Of a stretch of DNA of 64,000 nucleotides, positions 49,287 to 57,965 are shown one piece after another. The stretch is taken from contig CANTFL010000305.1 of NCBI GenBank assembly GCA_947650285.1, forward strand, positions 1-64,000, written 5' to 3'. The notes under the pieces are model-generated. The model made no database searches and was not told the origin of the DNA. It saw only the letters and a list, made by a program, of their open reading frames with translations. How positions within the stretch are numbered: position 1 is the stretch's first letter; each line of letters opens with the position of its first letter. A program made the translations under genes and the position numbers. This DNA comes from Hyaloperonospora brassicae (taxonomy: Eukaryota > Oomycota > Peronosporomycetes > Peronosporales > Peronosporaceae).

Positions 49287-50410
49287 TGTGGTGGAGTGGG
49301 TCGCCAAAATCGATTGGCGTGACTCCAAACCGCCCACTGCGCCGGACTGCCGACTTGAGGAGGGGGTACTCCTATTCCGCTTGGATCTTAAACTCACCTT
49401 GTGTACCCGTCGGCTTGGCGGGTATCACTCTTCGGAGGACGTGGCGATGGAGCTAGATGTCGGTCTTGGTGTGTGTCGACCTTGGGGGCCCCGAGCGGAT
49501 ATGCTTCAGTCGGGGTCCAGTTAGGGCAGCCACTCGATCAACTTGGTTGAGAGTGGGCTTATAACCAGAGTTCTCAGGGCTAGTAGCGCCTGGCCTTTGC
49601 TTGTCTCAGGGGTGTCAACCGCCTGGCCTTTATGCGTCCTCTCCCTTACCACTAGGGTATGGAGACCGCTTCCTATAGCGGGATTGAGTTGGGGGGGTTG
49701 CTACTCCACGAACCTACAGGCCAATATACTTCCTGGGGTTCTATTTGCACTTGAGTCTTACCCGCACTGTCGATTCGACGGGTGGGCCAAATCGATCCCT
49801 GGCCCGGAACAGGTTGGTAGACGTACAAGCTTCTTGGCTCACGAGACGTGTGGCTTAGATCGCAAATTGAGTAGTGCTTAATAATGTCCTATCCTTTAAA
49901 CTCCTTTACTCTGTACTTGCCTTACGCCTGGACTCACTATGCTGAGTGGTCAGGGATGCTTGATCTTGAGGGTCCGGGTCGGCCGGTGGACGACCAGGTC
50001 GGCCCTCGGGTGACCGAGGTCGCCTTGATCGGCCGTACCCACCAAAGGGTGACCGTGACCGCCTTGGTTGACCGAGGTCGCCTTGATCGGCCGTACCCAC
50101 CAAAGGGTGGCCAGGTCGGCCCTCGGGTGACCGAGGTCGTCTTGATCGGCCGTACCCACCAAAGGGTGACCAGGTCGGCCGATGGATGACCGTGACCGCC
50201 TTGGTTGACCGAGGCCGCCTTGGTCGGCCGTACTTACCGACGGGTGGTTGAGAACAATCCGCATTGGTGCCACTCTCAACGGCTGGACCCTAACGGCCGC
50301 TTCTCCTCTGTGGCCCCTTGGCCTCCAGTCTCTTTCCGATCGCGGGGTCCCTGTCCCTCCGGTCCATCCCTCCTTGAGTCTACCATTTCCGGAAAGTCCG
50401 CTTTACCACA
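49287..50410 (-). repeat. 3' LTR of Gypsy-1 (left copy)
   Basis: 1,124 bp. The matching LTR is at 60590-61713 with a constant offset of 11,303 bp and no gap. It contains internal tandem repeats. Several frames of 65-112 codons inside it are not genes. Confidence 0.97.
49980..50240. repeat. Tandem repeats inside the Gypsy-1 LTR
   Basis: Repeated blocks GGTGACCGAGGTCGCCTTGA, TCGGCCGTACCCACCAAAGG and CAGGTCGGCC occur three to four times with small changes. The same array is in the other LTR (61283-61543). It is GC-rich and lies near the element's U3 end (U3 is the right side of the LTR in this minus orientation), where LTR elements keep promoter elements. Confidence 0.9.
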
Positions 50411-52286
50411 GCCGCCCCTTGCACTTGCTCAGCCGTACAGCGGTTCGAGCATGAGCACGTCTACGCAGGGACCCGACCCCTCCACTGAAGGTTTGTCTTC
50501 CGCTCCTGGCTCGCCGATCCACGGACATCCGGCCGAGGTCCTTGGCCAGGCAAACGACAGTCCATCATTGCCGGTCTCACCATCGTTGGAGTCGCCCCCC
50601 GCCACTTCTGGGATGGCACCGCCACCAGCCACGTCTGCCCCTCCGGCCGTCGCCGCATCTCCAGCCGCTGCAGTAATTACCGCTCCCGTTGGGGTCGACC
50701 CGGCCATACCGGCCACCCTCAGCAGCGGTAGTGCAACACCCAGCGTGGTTCCAGTTGACGTCGTGAGGATGCTTCGCCGGGTTGAGGCTTGCGAGAGTCG
50801 GCTGGCGCTGATATCTCCTTCTCCACACTACTGGTCGCTCCGCTGTGAGCGCTTAGAGCGGGAGCTCGGTGAATCTCGTGCACTCGTGTCGCGTCTCGAA
50901 GGGAAGTTGCGGCACGAGATGGCACTGACCGACCACTGGAGGGGCCAAGTCGAGTTTCGACATAGTCGGCTCTCCCTCCTCGTGGCGGAGCTCCGCCACT
51001 CGGACTTCTTGACGGAGCCCATGGAGGGTGGTACCAACAGAGAGACTAGTTTTCCCCAGGTTGCTGACACTGCACAAGTGTCGGGCCCCGATACCGGCAT
51101 CCTCCAAAGCGGTCGGCCGCTTACTTCCGTGACCGGTAAGCAGCCTCTTCGGCAAGCTTCTCGCGCTCCATCCCGGACGTCCAAACGAGCAAAAGTCGAC
51201 TCGTTAAGCACCCCGAAGGTGAAGCCGATGGCTCTGAGAGGTTCGAAGACGGCCGCCTCACCGCTACCCACGGCTGCCACCGACACAAGCCTCAGCTCGG
51301 ACAGCGAGCCCATCCGGGCCGCCATGTCGAGGTCTCGGTCTTCTCGCCGCCGGCCGAAGGTCGCTTCACCCACTCCTCTCACCGCTGCGGTTCCAGAGCC
51401 GAAAATACCGACACCTCCGTATCCCTCCAGGGTCACATCCGGATCGTCTGGATTCAGGCATGAATCTCCCCGTCCGAAAACGGGCGACCGTCCGGTGACT
51501 CGCAGCTCTCCTGCGTCGGAGGGCGAATATCTTCTCCCGGCAGAGGCCATGATCCCCGGGTCGACGCGGGTGAGAATTTTCACCGCCGGTGAAGTAGCGC
51601 CCTGGTCGGTGGACTTGGTCAACACCTGGTCCCTGGTCACCATGTCCCCGGACGACCTGGGCGACCGATTGGAGTTACCTTGGGGATGGTTCGGCCCCCC
51701 CGATGGGTGTCTCGATCGTCCGGCGCGTTGGAAAACTTCGCTGGTCACCCCTTCCATGGTTAAGGGATTGCTGACGTCAAAGCCTTGGGTGGTTGCGAAG
51801 GTCGCTCTTTCCCCAGTGTCGTTCAGACTGGAAGGCTGGTTCGCCGATCTGGCTGGGGCGTATTCCAAGTTCGAGAATGAACATTCCCAAGCGCTTTGGG
51901 AGGCCACCCACTGTCTCTGGATTTCGAAAGACCAAGCTCGTGCCAGCCCCTTCCTGGCTTCGTACTACAATGCTCGGAAGAAACGGCGGAGCAGAGCGAC
52001 TTTGGCGTGGCGGGAAATTCTTAACCGAATCTTCGAGGGGATGGTGGCTCATCGGTGCGACTTGGACATTCTTCTGGATCCCTTCTTCCGTCACCTGCCC
52101 CGATCTCGCCGAGTGGTATACTGGTTTCCGGGATGTGAGGAGGGGTCGGATCCGGTCGACCTGCTGGCCGCTCTTCAGCTCTCGGACTCTACGTGGCCAT
52201 GGCTCTCCCAATACCGGCTCACCTCTGAGCCCCACCCAGGGACCAAGGTCGCTCGCCTCCAAAACAAGTTCGTGCCTCCTTCGTAG
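50205..52286 (+). CDS. Antisense ORF of Gypsy-1 (unknown protein)
   Basis: A 693-codon plus-strand frame opposite to gag-pol, between pol and the 3' LTR. The frame is open into the LTR; the first ATG inside the internal region is at 50451 (MSTSTQGPD, 611 residues), a more natural start if the LTR part is untranslated. The N-terminal third is Pro/Ser/Ala-rich and probably disordered. At about residues 185-275 (long form) there is a likely coiled coil (LRRVEACESRLALI, RLERELGESRALVSRLEGKL). A basic Ser/Arg patch (MSRSRSSRRRPK) follows. The C-terminal part is more compact (EGWFADLAGAYSKFENEHSQ, CLWISKDQARASPF, WREILNRIFEGMVAHRCDLD). I do not recognise a family. Extra antisense ORFs at this position are known in plant Tat elements; the shared position suggests a real gene. 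A 600-codon chance frame is unlikely, though GC-rich antisense frames can be long. Confidence 0.65.
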   Translation: MTEAALVGRTYRRVVENNPHWCHSQRLDPNGRFSSVAPWPPVSFRSRGPCPSGPSLLESTISGKSALPQPPLALAQPYSGSSMSTSTQGPDPSTEGLSSAPGSPIHGHPAEVLGQANDSPSLPVSPSLESPPATSGMAPPPATSAPPAVAASPAAAVITAPVGVDPAIPATLSSGSATPSVVPVDVVRMLRRVEACESRLALISPSPHYWSLRCERLERELGESRALVSRLEGKLRHEMALTDHWRGQVEFRHSRLSLLVAELRHSDFLTEPMEGGTNRETSFPQVADTAQVSGPDTGILQSGRPLTSVTGKQPLRQASRAPSRTSKRAKVDSLSTPKVKPMALRGSKTAASPLPTAATDTSLSSDSEPIRAAMSRSRSSRRRPKVASPTPLTAAVPEPKIPTPPYPSRVTSGSSGFRHESPRPKTGDRPVTRSSPASEGEYLLPAEAMIPGSTRVRIFTAGEVAPWSVDLVNTWSLVTMSPDDLGDRLELPWGWFGPPDGCLDRPARWKTSLVTPSMVKGLLTSKPWVVAKVALSPVSFRLEGWFADLAGAYSKFENEHSQALWEATHCLWISKDQARASPFLASYYNARKKRRSRATLAWREILNRIFEGMVAHRCDLDILLDPFFRHLPRSRRVVYWFPGCEEGSDPVDLLAALQLSDSTWPWLSQYRLTSEPHPGTKVARLQNKFVPPS
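50411..50420 (-). promoter_or_regulatory. Probable polypurine tract of Gypsy-1
   Basis: On the minus strand AAGGGGCGGC directly precedes the 3' LTR. Short but correctly placed for plus-strand priming. Confidence 0.5.
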
Positions 52287-52601
52287 GTATAATCCCTCGA
52301 ATCAACACACTTTTCGTTATGCAGTTCGTGTGTCCATCGTCACCTAGTTGCCTGTTACCCCCATTCCATCTGGCGTAACATCGTCTTAGTCTCTCCTGGC
52401 TGTGATAACCGCTCGGCCGACGACCCAGCCGACCATCAGATCAACCCGACCGACCATCAGATCACCCCGACCCACCATCAGATCGGTCGGGTCGGCCTAT
52501 CAACGGGCAGGTCGACCTACCGACGGGCAGGTCGATCAGCAAACGGCTAGGTCTATCTAGGCGGCTAGGTCCACCCGGACAACCAGGCCTCCTCCCCACG
52601 A
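52287..52601. other. Spacer with tandem GACC/GGTC-rich repeats
   Basis: The gap between the convergent ends of the antisense ORF and pol. 52420-52590 holds repeated units (CCGACCATCAGATCA three times, then GGGCAGGTCGA-type units and GGCTAGGT), similar in flavour to the LTR repeats. The two genes must end transcription or overlap here. Confidence 0.8.
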
Positions 52602-55600
52602 CTAGTCTTCCTGGTTCTGCATCGCGTCGAAACGGTTATAATTCGTCACTTCGCGTTCAAACTTTCGTAATAAAGCGCCACAATTCAAGTCCACTTCGTC
52701 GACCCACGAGGGGTCCGCGTGACCTTTCCACCGGATTAGAAATTCACGCCGTTGTCGACCATACCGCGTCTTTTTGTCGACCCGACTCTCCAAAATCTCT
52801 TCGACCTCGTACTCACCCTCCTCCAGTTCACGCATCCAGCTATCTTCGGGCAACAAGCATTCGTCAAAGTCAATTCGATCGGCCTCGTCAACCGCCAAAC
52901 GATTGTTGGGTCGATCAGGGAACTCCCTGACTCTCTTCAGCTTGGACACATGAACAATCGGGAATAGTCTATACTTCGTATCCCTCATCTCCAACCGGAC
53001 AGCATGTTCACCAACTAACTCCAACACTCGAAATGGACCATGCCAAAGGTGAGCCAACTTTTTGGCGTATCCCTCCTTCACCCGATCTAGGTAGAGCCAA
53101 ACTTGGGTACCCGGCTGGACCTTATGGTCGGCCACTTGTTCGTTATGAGCGAGAACCCGGGCTTGACTGGCCGACCGCAGGCACTCGTTGGCTTGTTCCC
53201 TTGCACGCTGGTAATGACTTTGAATGTGATACCTCCACCTTCGAGCCCTTGCTCCTTTATACTTGGTGTTCACCACTGGCAAAGTCGCTTCCAGAGTGGT
53301 TTTAGCATCCCAGCCGTGGACCAAGTAGAACGGTGTTTCCTTCCGCACTCTATCGTGAGCCGTGTTCAGGGCGAACGTCAGCCGTTCAGCGTATTCGTCC
53401 CAATCCTGCTGTGCCACATCTGAAACGTACATCTTAATAGACCTCGTCAGGGTCTGGACCATTCTTTCCGCAGTTCCATTTGCCTGGGGTCTGTAGGCCA
53501 TAGTCGCCCGTTGGCGTTGACCCACCATGCGATTAAATGCCCGAAAGAAGTCCGACATAAAACCAGGTTCCCGGTCATGTCGGATCACCTCGCTTGCCCC
53601 AAAACGTCGAAAAACACACTCTTCATATCCTTCGGCCACCGTCTGAGCTGTTCGCGAGGCACTTGCCTTGGCCATCACGTACCCCGTAAATAGGTCGACC
53701 CAAATTAATAACTCGGTGTTCCCCTTGTGTGACGTAGGCAATGAGGGGATATGGTCCATTGCTATAACTTGGAAAGGGTAGGTCGCCTCGATATTACCTG
53801 GGGTTATTCCTTGAAGGGTAGGCCCTCCTTTTCCCGTCTCACAATCCACGCATAGACCCACATACCGCTGTACACTTCGAAATAACCCCCTCCAGTGACA
53901 ATAACGCCGAATCCGGTAGTAGGTGCGGCCGATCCCTTGGTGGCCACCTTCCAGACTGGTGTGGTAATGATGTAATATGTCAGTCTGGAGGGCCTCGGGT
54001 ATTACCAATCGGGCGGTCAATCCTCGGTCGTCCTCATCGGCCTTGTAACCAGGGCAGTACACCAATAGACCTTCTTCACTGACTTCATAATCTCTAGCCA
54101 TCTTGCTGCACGACTGTGCTGATTCGGCCGACAGGCCGCTCAGATCCCCTTTTAAGTATGCTTTTAATTCCACAATCCAGCTCTCCTCCTCCTGAGCCTT
54201 TCGGATGCGTTCCATCCTGAGCTGTTGTATCCCATTCTCTTGTCTCGTATCACTGGATATCTGGATAGGTGGTCTGGATCGGGTCACTGCAAATATTTTT
54301 GCTGTCCGACTCGGGTCCCTGGGAACCAACAGTTCCGGCAACCGATTAATTTCTTCCAAGCCGGGCCACTCTTCCTTCGGTATCGACTCGACTCCTGCTT
54401 GCCTGTGCAACGCTTCACTAGCCAGTTGGTCTGCACTCTGGTTCCAGTCGCGTTTCACGTGGAGTATCTCGTGAGAGGCCCACGTTCGAAGCTTACTCAG
54501 AGCTTTCCCCTTCAATGGGGTTAGTCCTGCAGCCTTGCACTCAATTTCGCCACGCATCTGCCTGACGACCAGATTGGAGTCTCCGCAAATAATTAACCTT
54601 CGTCGCTCTAATGGATCCAGCAATTCAAAACCCAGCAGCATGCCTTCGTACTCTGCTTCATTCACCGTAGATACCTTAAGATATTTCGAGGCGGCGCTCA
54701 CTATCGACCATGCAGGTAAGCTCCATACCACCGCGCTACATGATCCACCTCCTTGTTTGACGCGAGCCGACCCATCGAAACTCATCACATATAATTCTTC
54801 ATGTCCTTCTACGGTGGGCGGGGGCAGGTTGACCTTGTGTTTCGCCTGTTTCTTAGGTGCAATGGCCGATAGGATCGAGTCCACGCTCTCACGAGGGGTA
54901 ATACTAGCTGCCAACGCCCCTAGTACCTGGTCTTCGCCCTTCTTACACTTGACTATCTCTAAAGTCCACTGAGACAAGAGAGCCGCCCAATTCCCCAAAC
55001 GTCCCTGTAACCCGGAGGATCTCACCAACCAGGCTAGCGTCGAGTGTCTTGTTAATACCTTGAGGGGTCGGGTGACCAACATCGTAAAACAGTTCTCCAA
55101 AATTCGCAACAAAGCCAACACCTCCTTTTCCACAGTACTGTAATTCAATTCATTGGCCTTGAGAGTCCGGCTCGTAAATGTCACAGGCATAAGAGTACCT
55201 TCATGGTTCTGCACCAATGCCGCTGAGATGGCCCACTCACTCGCATAAATAATTATCACTGCTTCTTTTTCAGGGTCGAAGTGTCGTAAAATCGGTGCGG
55301 TAGCCATCTTGTTTTTTAGCATAGCAAAAGCTACTTGAACTCGAGACCACTTCTCATCGTCCTCATCCGGGGTCATTTGGTGGTCTACGTCCTTTAGCTT
55401 ACTACGCCACACGTGAAAATCTACCTCCCTTAGCTCATACAAAATTGATGCATAGATTGCATAGTCCTCGATGAAGCGGCTGTAGTAATTCAAACTTCCG
55501 AGGAACGACTGCATGGCCTTGAGCGTTGATGGTAGCGGTAGGTCTACTAGTGCTTGGAGATCCTTAGGATGAGCCTCCAGACCGTCACTTGATACCCTGT

Positions 55601-57965
55601 GACCGAGGTAGTCGACCCTTCGACATCCCCACGTACTCTTGACTGCGCTAATCGATAAATTCCAGTGGTCGCACACGTCCAACAGCCGTTCTACCTTGTC
55701 ACATAGCACGCTCCAGGACTCAGCCGGTACCAGTATGTCGTCTATGTACGATCTACGACCCAATACCGAAGGGGCCGACCTTGTATCCGGTTCTCCTGCT
55801 ACAAATAAATCCTCTTGGCCTTCCGAGTCGGCCCCTGGGGGTATACGCAAGAACCCATACAATGCATTGTCCAGGAGTCGTTGGTAGATCTGTGGCGCGT
55901 TCTTGAGTCCGAACGGCATTCTGAGCCACTCGAATAAACCCAACGGAGTGACAAAAGCTGAAATTAATCTTGCCCTTTCCGTCATGCTGACTACCCAGAA
56001 CCCACTTGCCATGTCGAGAGAGCAATACCACAACGCACTATCCAAATCTTCCAGAAGCTCATTAATCAGTGGCATGGGGTAGACCATAAGTTGCGTCAGG
56101 TCGTTCACCAACCGATAGTCAATGCACAGCCTGATGTCGACCCCATTCTTCTTCACGATAATTACTATTGGGCTGGCCCACGGTGAGGTGGATGGCTGAA
56201 TAATCTTCGCCGACAGTAGACCCTTGATCAAGTCGGCCAACTTTTCTTTGAACTGGGGGGCCACTTTCCGTACGCGTTGCGCGATCGGCCTAGCGTTTCC
56301 CACGTCTATATCGCATATAGCACCACGAGCAGCTGGGGGTAAAGCGTTGCCTTTTCCCATTAACAGGTGCCGCTTCTTCCAGATGATTTGCTTTAAACGA
56401 TCCACTTCCTCAGGCGAGTTTCCCTCCGGATCAGGTATCTGAATGTCCTTCAGCTCAATTCCTTCGGGCGAGAGGTCCACCTCTGGTATGACCGCCCATC
56501 CCTGGCTTATTTCTTCAGCCCAGAGTTCTCCGCTTTCAAACGTACACACTTGGTCATCATCTTGGGTCACATCTTCGATACTCGCTCTTGCTCCCATGTC
56601 AATAACTTCTTCATGTAAGGTGTCGATGGATCTCCTCGGTCCAATGACCGCATATTCGTTCGGCCGAGTGATCGTGGGTTCGACTAGTTGAGTGTATAGG
56701 GCTCCGTCCTCGGGAATGTTACCTGCCGTTTCTTCGCCTGTTAGTGACCTATCTACTGGCCGCTGTCGGGACGCGACGTTCATCACTGGAGCTACCTCCT
56801 TTGACCGCTGTAAAATATGTCGTGGAGTCTCATACTGGGGTTTATCCACCAGTGGCCCTTCGTCGATCTCCATCAGGTCTTCCTGATGGTCGTCCTGGTC
56901 GGTAGTAGCTTCATATGCTAAGTTCCACCACTCGGCGTGTCTTCGAGAGCCTGCCGTAACGAATCCCAGTGTTCTTGGTATTTGATCCTTCGCCATTACC
57001 ATACCAATTCTAGTGCCCTCATGCAGCGTTAGCGTTTGTGGGCTGACGTTGGTTACTTTCAAAAATCGACGTCGGCCTACCCCTCGGTTCACCGTGGTGA
57101 CCCATCGTTCTCCTCTCGTCACCCACAGCACCCTTTGTTCTGAGGTCGACTCTTTTACAGGTACTTCCACATATTCGCCCACCGCTAGCTGTGTAAATTG
57201 GCCCAGCTTTATATCGGTAACTCTGCTACCGTACAACGTTCGCCGGCCTGCTAGTTGGACTCGCACTTCATCTGGGAGACAAAGCGCTCCTCCCCCCAGA
57301 TCTAATCGGATACCGGCTGGGACCATAAAGTCCATACCCAGAATCGCATCTTGGCCCACCATAGGGCCGACCCATACCTTGAAGATGTACACCAAGTTTC
57401 CATTTAAAGTGATCTTGATGCGGGTGCGTCCTTCTGTAGTGTATACCGCTTCCCCGATACCCACGCATTCTTGTCTTGCGTCTTCGTCGATCTGGCAGCC
57501 TACCTTACGAGCAAAGGCGATATCCAAAATGGATATCTCGGCACCAGTGTCAAACAACAAGTTTGCGCGGTCATTGTTTACCTTTCCAGAGGCCTTGGCC
57601 TGCTGAAACCATTTCGAAGGGGCATGATTTTTCCAATATCCCCTGGATTCACCTGGTAGCAGGTCCAATTCCATCACTGCATCTCCTCGTGTAAAACCAT
57701 TAGGATCATCAAGACGAGCAACATGAACCACAGGGTAGCTTGCGATCTTCGATATATTTCTGATCTTCTTATCTCTGTGATCTTCCTCGACACTCTTCTC
57801 CACGGCGGGACCTATATCTCCCTCGGAAGTCCTTTCCACATATGCAAACACATGACAATCAGAACGCTCGGCTCGTACCAGATTCAAACTTGGCGAGCGT
57901 TCTAATTTAACATCTTCTCCACCTTCTCCGGCAACATCCCAGCGTGCTTGGTCGGGTTGTACCAT
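52602..57965 (-). CDS. pol: Gypsy-1 Pol: protease, reverse transcriptase, two RNase H, integrase, chromodomain
   Basis: 1,787 residues, intact. Aspartic protease LLFDTGAEISILD near 139. Reverse transcriptase with DIRLCIDYRLVND, CSLDMASGFW, MPFGLKNAPQIYQRL and active-site YIDDIL near 740. The RNase H that normally follows keeps its fold motifs (TSRTLKANELNYSTVEKEVLALL) but has lost catalytic Asp residues: IYAS instead of TDAS, LTRH instead of TDH, and GALA instead of DALS. A second, complete RNase H follows near 1060: SFDGSA, NEAEYEGMLLG, CGDSNLVV and NQSADQLA. Integrase has an HHCC finger (HYHTSLEGGHQ...CVDC near 1335), MDHI near 1403, RHDREPGF near 1465 and NGTAERM near 1498 (the D, D, E triad). 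A chromodomain (YEVEEILESR, FLIRWKGHADPSW) is near 1720-1770 and would guide integration through histone marks. The start overlaps the gag end by 64 nt in the -1 frame. Confidence 0.96.
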   Translation of the reverse strand: MVQPDQARWDVAGEGGEDVKLERSPSLNLVRAERSDCHVFAYVERTSEGDIGPAVEKSVEEDHRDKKIRNISKIASYPVVHVARLDDPNGFTRGDAVMELDLLPGESRGYWKNHAPSKWFQQAKASGKVNNDRANLLFDTGAEISILDIAFARKVGCQIDEDARQECVGIGEAVYTTEGRTRIKITLNGNLVYIFKVWVGPMVGQDAILGMDFMVPAGIRLDLGGGALCLPDEVRVQLAGRRTLYGSRVTDIKLGQFTQLAVGEYVEVPVKESTSEQRVLWVTRGERWVTTVNRGVGRRRFLKVTNVSPQTLTLHEGTRIGMVMAKDQIPRTLGFVTAGSRRHAEWWNLAYEATTDQDDHQEDLMEIDEGPLVDKPQYETPRHILQRSKEVAPVMNVASRQRPVDRSLTGEETAGNIPEDGALYTQLVEPTITRPNEYAVIGPRRSIDTLHEEVIDMGARASIEDVTQDDDQVCTFESGELWAEEISQGWAVIPEVDLSPEGIELKDIQIPDPEGNSPEEVDRLKQIIWKKRHLLMGKGNALPPAARGAICDIDVGNARPIAQRVRKVAPQFKEKLADLIKGLLSAKIIQPSTSPWASPIVIIVKKNGVDIRLCIDYRLVNDLTQLMVYPMPLINELLEDLDSALWYCSLDMASGFWVVSMTERARLISAFVTPLGLFEWLRMPFGLKNAPQIYQRLLDNALYGFLRIPPGADSEGQEDLFVAGEPDTRSAPSVLGRRSYIDDILVPAESWSVLCDKVERLLDVCDHWNLSISAVKSTWGCRRVDYLGHRVSSDGLEAHPKDLQALVDLPLPSTLKAMQSFLGSLNYYSRFIEDYAIYASILYELREVDFHVWRSKLKDVDHQMTPDEDDEKWSRVQVAFAMLKNKMATAPILRHFDPEKEAVIIIYASEWAISAALVQNHEGTLMPVTFTSRTLKANELNYSTVEKEVLALLRILENCFTMLVTRPLKVLTRHSTLAWLVRSSGLQGRLGNWAALLSQWTLEIVKCKKGEDQVLGALAASITPRESVDSILSAIAPKKQAKHKVNLPPPTVEGHEELYVMSFDGSARVKQGGGSCSAVVWSLPAWSIVSAASKYLKVSTVNEAEYEGMLLGFELLDPLERRRLIICGDSNLVVRQMRGEIECKAAGLTPLKGKALSKLRTWASHEILHVKRDWNQSADQLASEALHRQAGVESIPKEEWPGLEEINRLPELLVPRDPSRTAKIFAVTRSRPPIQISSDTRQENGIQQLRMERIRKAQEEESWIVELKAYLKGDLSGLSAESAQSCSKMARDYEVSEEGLLVYCPGYKADEDDRGLTARLVIPEALQTDILHHYHTSLEGGHQGIGRTYYRIRRYCHWRGLFRSVQRYVGLCVDCETGKGGPTLQGITPGNIEATYPFQVIAMDHIPSLPTSHKGNTELLIWVDLFTGYVMAKASASRTAQTVAEGYEECVFRRFGASEVIRHDREPGFMSDFFRAFNRMVGQRQRATMAYRPQANGTAERMVQTLTRSIKMYVSDVAQQDWDEYAERLTFALNTAHDRVRKETPFYLVHGWDAKTTLEATLPVVNTKYKGARARRWRYHIQSHYQRAREQANECLRSASQARVLAHNEQVADHKVQPGTQVWLYLDRVKEGYAKKLAHLWHGPFRVLELVGEHAVRLEMRDTKYRLFPIVHVSKLKRVREFPDRPNNRLAVDEADRIDFDECLLPEDSWMRELEEGEYEVEEILESRVDKKTRYGRQRREFLIRWKGHADPSWVDEVDLNCGALLRKFEREVTNYNRFDAMQNQED

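Noticed and set aside
49288..50189. ORFs of 78, 112 and 101 codons on the plus strand, repeated exactly at 60591-61492
   Set aside because: They lie inside the identical LTRs of Gypsy-1 and have no domain; duplication comes from the LTR, not from gene conservation.
50828..51907. 359-codon minus-strand ORF opposite the antisense gene
   Set aside because: It is in the sense orientation of Gypsy-1 but downstream of pol with low-complexity composition and no motif. It looks like a shadow of the GC-rich plus-strand frame.
57013..57606. 197-codon plus-strand ORF within pol
   Set aside because: Shadow frame opposite the protease-coding region; Pro/Ser/Thr/Arg-rich without motifs.
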